DNA from: Rhodococcus sp. SMB37
GTDB taxonomy: Bacteria; Actinomycetota; Actinomycetes; Mycobacteriales; Mycobacteriaceae
Assembly: GCF_004345605.1 (NCBI RefSeq)
Contig: NZ_SLVY01000020.1
Span: forward strand, 48,179-112,178
Reading direction: 5' to 3'
Length of the DNA: 64,000 nt
A model generated the notes under the pieces. The model searched no databases and was not told the DNA's origin. It saw nothing but the letters and a program-made list of their open reading frames with translations. Shown in pieces: positions 61,721 to 64,000 of the stretch. Made by a program: the position numbers and the translations under genes. Position 1 is the first letter of the stretch. Every line of letters starts with the position of its first letter.

Positions 61721-62800
61721 GTGGCCCAGATCAGTTTCCGGAACGTCACGCACCGCTATCCCGGTTCGGACCGCCCGGCAGTCGATTCGCTCGACCTCGA
61801 GATCACGGACGGCGAATTCCTGGTGCTGGTGGGTCCGTCCGGATGTGGGAAATCGACGAGTCTGCGCATGCTCGCCGGTCTCGAGGCGGTCGATTCAGGC
61901 CGCGTCGAGATCGGCGGGCGCGACGTGACGGGGTTGCCACCCAAGGCCCGGGATGTGGCGATGGTGTTCCAGAACTACGCGCTGTACCCGAACATGACGG
62001 TGGCGGAGAACATGGCGTTCGCGCTGCAGAACGCTGGAATGAAGAAGCCCGAGCGCACGGAGCGTGTGCTCGAGGCCGCGAAAATGCTCGAACTCGAACA
62101 GCTGCTCGATCGCAAACCGGGCAAGCTGTCGGGTGGTCAGCGTCAGCGAGTAGCCATGGGGAGGGCCATCGTTCGTCACCCGGCGGTGTTCTGCATGGAC
62201 GAGCCGCTGTCGAATCTCGATGCGAAACTGCGGGTGAGTACCCGCGCCCAGATCGCCGAGCTGCAACGCCGACTGGAGACCACAACGGTGTACGTCACCC
62301 ACGACCAGGTCGAGGCGATGACGATGGGCGATCGGGTCGCCGTGCTCGACGGCGGGCGGCTGCAGCAGGTCGCGGCGCCGCGCACGCTCTACGACGATCC
62401 CGTAAACACCTTCGTAGCGGGATTTGTCGGGTCTCCCGGAATGAACCTCATCGAGGTCCCGGTGGAGGAAGGGGCGGCGAAACTCGGTGCGCTGCAGGTT
62501 CCGGCACCCCGGTCGGTCGACTCTGGCCGCGTGATGCTGGGGGTGCGGCCGGAATCGTGGACCCCCGTCGGTGCGTGGCGGAAGGGGTCGTGGACATTGC
62601 GGACGGTGCTCGTCGAGGAACTGGGTGCCGAGTCGTTCGTCCACGCGGTAGCGGAAGACCTGACCGTCGGGGCGGGGAAGGTCGTCGTGCGATGGGATCG
62701 GCGGACTCCGATCACGAACGGTGAAGAGATCCACCTGATTCCGAAATCCGGTGAGGTCTTCTTCTTCTCGTCGGAAACCGGTCTGCGTATCAGGTCATGA
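61721..62800 (+). CDS. ugpC: ABC ATPase UgpC-type
   Basis: 359 residues. Walker A GPSGCGKS at 38-45, Q-loop FQNYALYPNM, signature LSGGQRQR, Walker B FCMDEPLSNLD and switch His in VTHDQ; C-terminal TOBE domain. GTG start. Last gene of the importer operon; its end overlaps the convergent deoR-type gene by 6 bases. Confidence 0.9.
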   Translation: MAQISFRNVTHRYPGSDRPAVDSLDLEITDGEFLVLVGPSGCGKSTSLRMLAGLEAVDSGRVEIGGRDVTGLPPKARDVAMVFQNYALYPNMTVAENMAFALQNAGMKKPERTERVLEAAKMLELEQLLDRKPGKLSGGQRQRVAMGRAIVRHPAVFCMDEPLSNLDAKLRVSTRAQIAELQRRLETTTVYVTHDQVEAMTMGDRVAVLDGGRLQQVAAPRTLYDDPVNTFVAGFVGSPGMNLIEVPVEEGAAKLGALQVPAPRSVDSGRVMLGVRPESWTPVGAWRKGSWTLRTVLVEELGAESFVHAVAEDLTVGAGKVVVRWDRRTPITNGEEIHLIPKSGEVFFFSSETGLRIRS

Positions 62801-63565
62801 AGAGGTGGGCACCTCCGCGATCGTCAAGTTGTCGCCGTAGAGGTCGCGTTGGTCGTCACCGAGCTCGGAGTCGGTGACGATCGTGCTCACCTCGTCGAGC
62901 GCAGCTACCTTCGCGAGTGCGCGTTGCCCGAACTTGGCGTGGTCGGCGACGACGACCGTGTGTGCGGCGGCGGCGATCAGGGCGCGTTTGATGGGAACTT
63001 CGAGGGTGTTGTTGTTGGTGATGCCGGCGGCCGGGTCGATCGCGTCGGCCCCGAGGAACGCCCAGTCGGCCGAATAATGCGACATGAACCGGACGGCATG
63101 GTCGCCGATGAGCGTGTAAACGGAGCCGAGCAGTTCACCCCCGGACACCAGCAGTCGCACATCGGGGAACGATGCGACGAACTTTGCGATGCGGAGATCG
63201 TTGGTGAGCACGGTCAGCGACGACTTCTCGCGCAGCGCGACAGCGACCTCGTATGTGGTGGAGCCGCTGTCGAGAACGACACTGTCGCCGTCGGACACGA
63301 GCGCGGCCGCGACCGACGCGATCGCCGATTTCTCGGCGCGGCGCACATCCTGTTTGAGTGCGTACGGGACTTCGAACGACGCGCCGTCGATTGCTCTTGC
63401 GCCGCCGTGGGTGCGTTCCACCTTGCCGTCCCGTGCCAGCGAATCGAGGTCGCGCCGGATGGTGGAGGTATCGACACCCAGCGCGGCCGACAACGTCTTC
63501 GCGTCGACATAACCGTCGGCGAGTACCCGAGTGAAGATCTCACGTCGTCGTGCGCTCGCGGACAC
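62795..63565 (-). CDS. DeoR/GlpR-family regulator
   Basis: 256 residues. N-terminal helix-turn-helix (VDAKTLSAALGVDTSTIRRDLDSLARDGKVERTHGGA) and DeoR sensor domain with DSGSTTYEVAVALR and SGGELLGSVYTLIGD. GTG with GAGGAG eight bases upstream. Converges on the ugp operon; a sugar- or glycerol-phosphate inducer is likely. Upstream repeats may be its own operators. Confidence 0.88.
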   Translation of the reverse strand: MSASARRREIFTRVLADGYVDAKTLSAALGVDTSTIRRDLDSLARDGKVERTHGGARAIDGASFEVPYALKQDVRRAEKSAIASVAAALVSDGDSVVLDSGSTTYEVAVALREKSSLTVLTNDLRIAKFVASFPDVRLLVSGGELLGSVYTLIGDHAVRFMSHYSADWAFLGADAIDPAAGITNNNTLEVPIKRALIAAAAHTVVVADHAKFGQRALAKVAALDEVSTIVTDSELGDDQRDLYGDNLTIAEVPTSS

Positions 63566-63653
63566 GAATACTCCTCGGTTCGGTCGTCGGTGTGGGGTGC
63601 TCGAGGTGGGGTACTGCTGGATTGGTGACGACCATAGCGCACCGACACGCAGA

Positions 63654-63725
63654 ATGCGCATAAATGTTGACACCTATGCGCGAAAGTGTGCATTATTTCT
63701 AGCAGAACGTGCGCGATCTCGCGCA
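63654..63725 (+). promoter_or_regulatory. Promoter and repeat cluster upstream of fgd
   Basis: TTGACA (63667-63672) and CATTAT (63691-63696) with 18 bases between form a near-consensus promoter on the plus strand. The perfect palindrome ATGCGCAT (63654-63661) lies just upstream, ATGCGCG and TGTGCAT lie in the spacer, and TGCGCGA-TC-TCGCGCA (63710-63725) just downstream. The similar repeats could bind the DeoR-type protein whose gene starts on the other side. Confidence 0.55.
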
Positions 63726-63752
63726 GTGATCGCGAAGTTGGTCACGAAACCT

Positions 63753-63806
63753 GAAGTTTGCCGAGAATAGAAGTTTTGCCAAGAACGCTGGAACCGCCGA
63801 GGTTCC
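63753..63806 (+). repeat. Direct repeats and palindrome in the fgd leader
   Basis: GAAGTTTGCCGAGAA (63753-63767) and GAAGTTTTGCCAAGAA (63770-63785) are near-identical; GGAACC-GCCGA-GGTTCC (63790-63806) follows. All lie in the leader, 52-105 bases before the fgd ATG. Confidence 0.55.
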
Positions 63807-63857
63807 TTACGGACCTCGGTCGACCGCATACGACGTCGTCTTTCGGAGGTCACACAC

Positions 63858-64000
63858 ATGCTCAAGCTGGGTTACAAGGCATCGGCCGAGCAGTTCGGTC
63901 CGCGCGAACTGGTGGAGTTGGGGGTGCTCGCCGAGGCGCACGGGATGGATTCGGCGACGGTGTCGGATCATTTCCAGCCGTGGCGGCACAACGGTGGTCA
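63858..64000 (+). CDS. fgd: F420-dependent glucose-6-phosphate dehydrogenase, N-terminal part
   Basis: 47 codons visible, running off the right edge. [18 protein letters not shown] and [17 protein letters not shown] are the F420-dependent Fgd1 N-terminus. The enzyme reduces coenzyme F420 with glucose 6-phosphate. ATG with GGAGG upstream. The leader is about 155 bases from the predicted promoter. Confidence 0.92.
   Translation, partial: MLKLGYKASAEQFGPRELVELGVLAEAHGMDSATVSDHFQPWRHNGG

Overview
The window is high-GC actinobacterial DNA, most likely from Rhodococcus or a close mycolic-acid relative. Pointers are the start of a coenzyme F420-dependent glucose-6-phosphate dehydrogenase gene at the right edge, a mycobacterial-type FprB, a LigC/Prim-Pol pair, an SfLAP-family protein, an LppU-like lipoprotein, an EspC-like type VII secretion protein and many fad-type genes. 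Starts are often GTG or TTG, and gene pairs often overlap as ATGA or GTGA. I saw no tRNA, rRNA, CRISPR array, insertion sequence or phage gene.

Layout. 1-3920 (minus): an envelope-polysaccharide-like set, namely an SqdB-family NAD-dependent sugar-nucleotide enzyme, an in-frame remnant of a second copy of its C-terminus, a BcsB-like protein with an N-terminal anchor, and a membrane protein cut by the edge. 4001-13493: an alkyl sulfatase, small membrane proteins, a LuxR-type ATPase regulator divergent from a SulP permease, an SfLAP-family protein and a DUF389 protein; sulfur recurs as a theme. 13560-16118: metY and an IclR regulator, separated by the only gene-free stretch longer than 300 bases. 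16097-21194 (minus): an operon badI-badH-aliA-aliB-tetR matching the cyclohexanecarboxylate-to-pimeloyl-CoA route except for the hydratase, with a FadR-type operator in front. 21366-25567: an SDR, an AurF-like diiron protein, and a DHA2-family exporter divergent from its TetR regulator.

25586-36271: a class III cyclase with a helix-turn-helix-like N-terminus, a DUF6319 protein, a secreted S1 protease, ilvD, an aldo/keto reductase, an MFS gene overlapping a small alarmone synthetase gene, and a Clp ATPase that seems to lack the ClpP-docking loop. 36454-41228 (minus) is the accessory part and the most interesting: an EspC-like protein with a YxxxE secretion signal, a WxG protein with a glycine-rich C-terminal hydrophobic segment, three divergent paralogous membrane proteins and a leaderless LpqN-like protein. 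I read it as a candidate type VII-exported membrane-active effector with an array of candidate immunity proteins; this is an inference.

41467-49268: fatty-acid genes (fadB2, an acyl-CoA dehydrogenase, TetR, an acyl-CoA synthetase divergent from a GAF-LuxR regulator) and a GntR regulator divergent from a GlcD-type FAD oxidase with a clean FadR-family operator between them. 49279-58370: a DEDDh exonuclease, an LppU-like lipoprotein, ligC and Prim-Pol, a secreted DUF6764 protein, a beta-lactamase-fold esterase, dodecin, fprB and an L,D-transpeptidase. 58513-62800: a ugpAEBC-type ABC importer for a glycerol-phosphate-like substrate, facing a DeoR/GlpR-type regulator. The window ends 143 bases into fgd, which has a long leader with a strong promoter and repeats.
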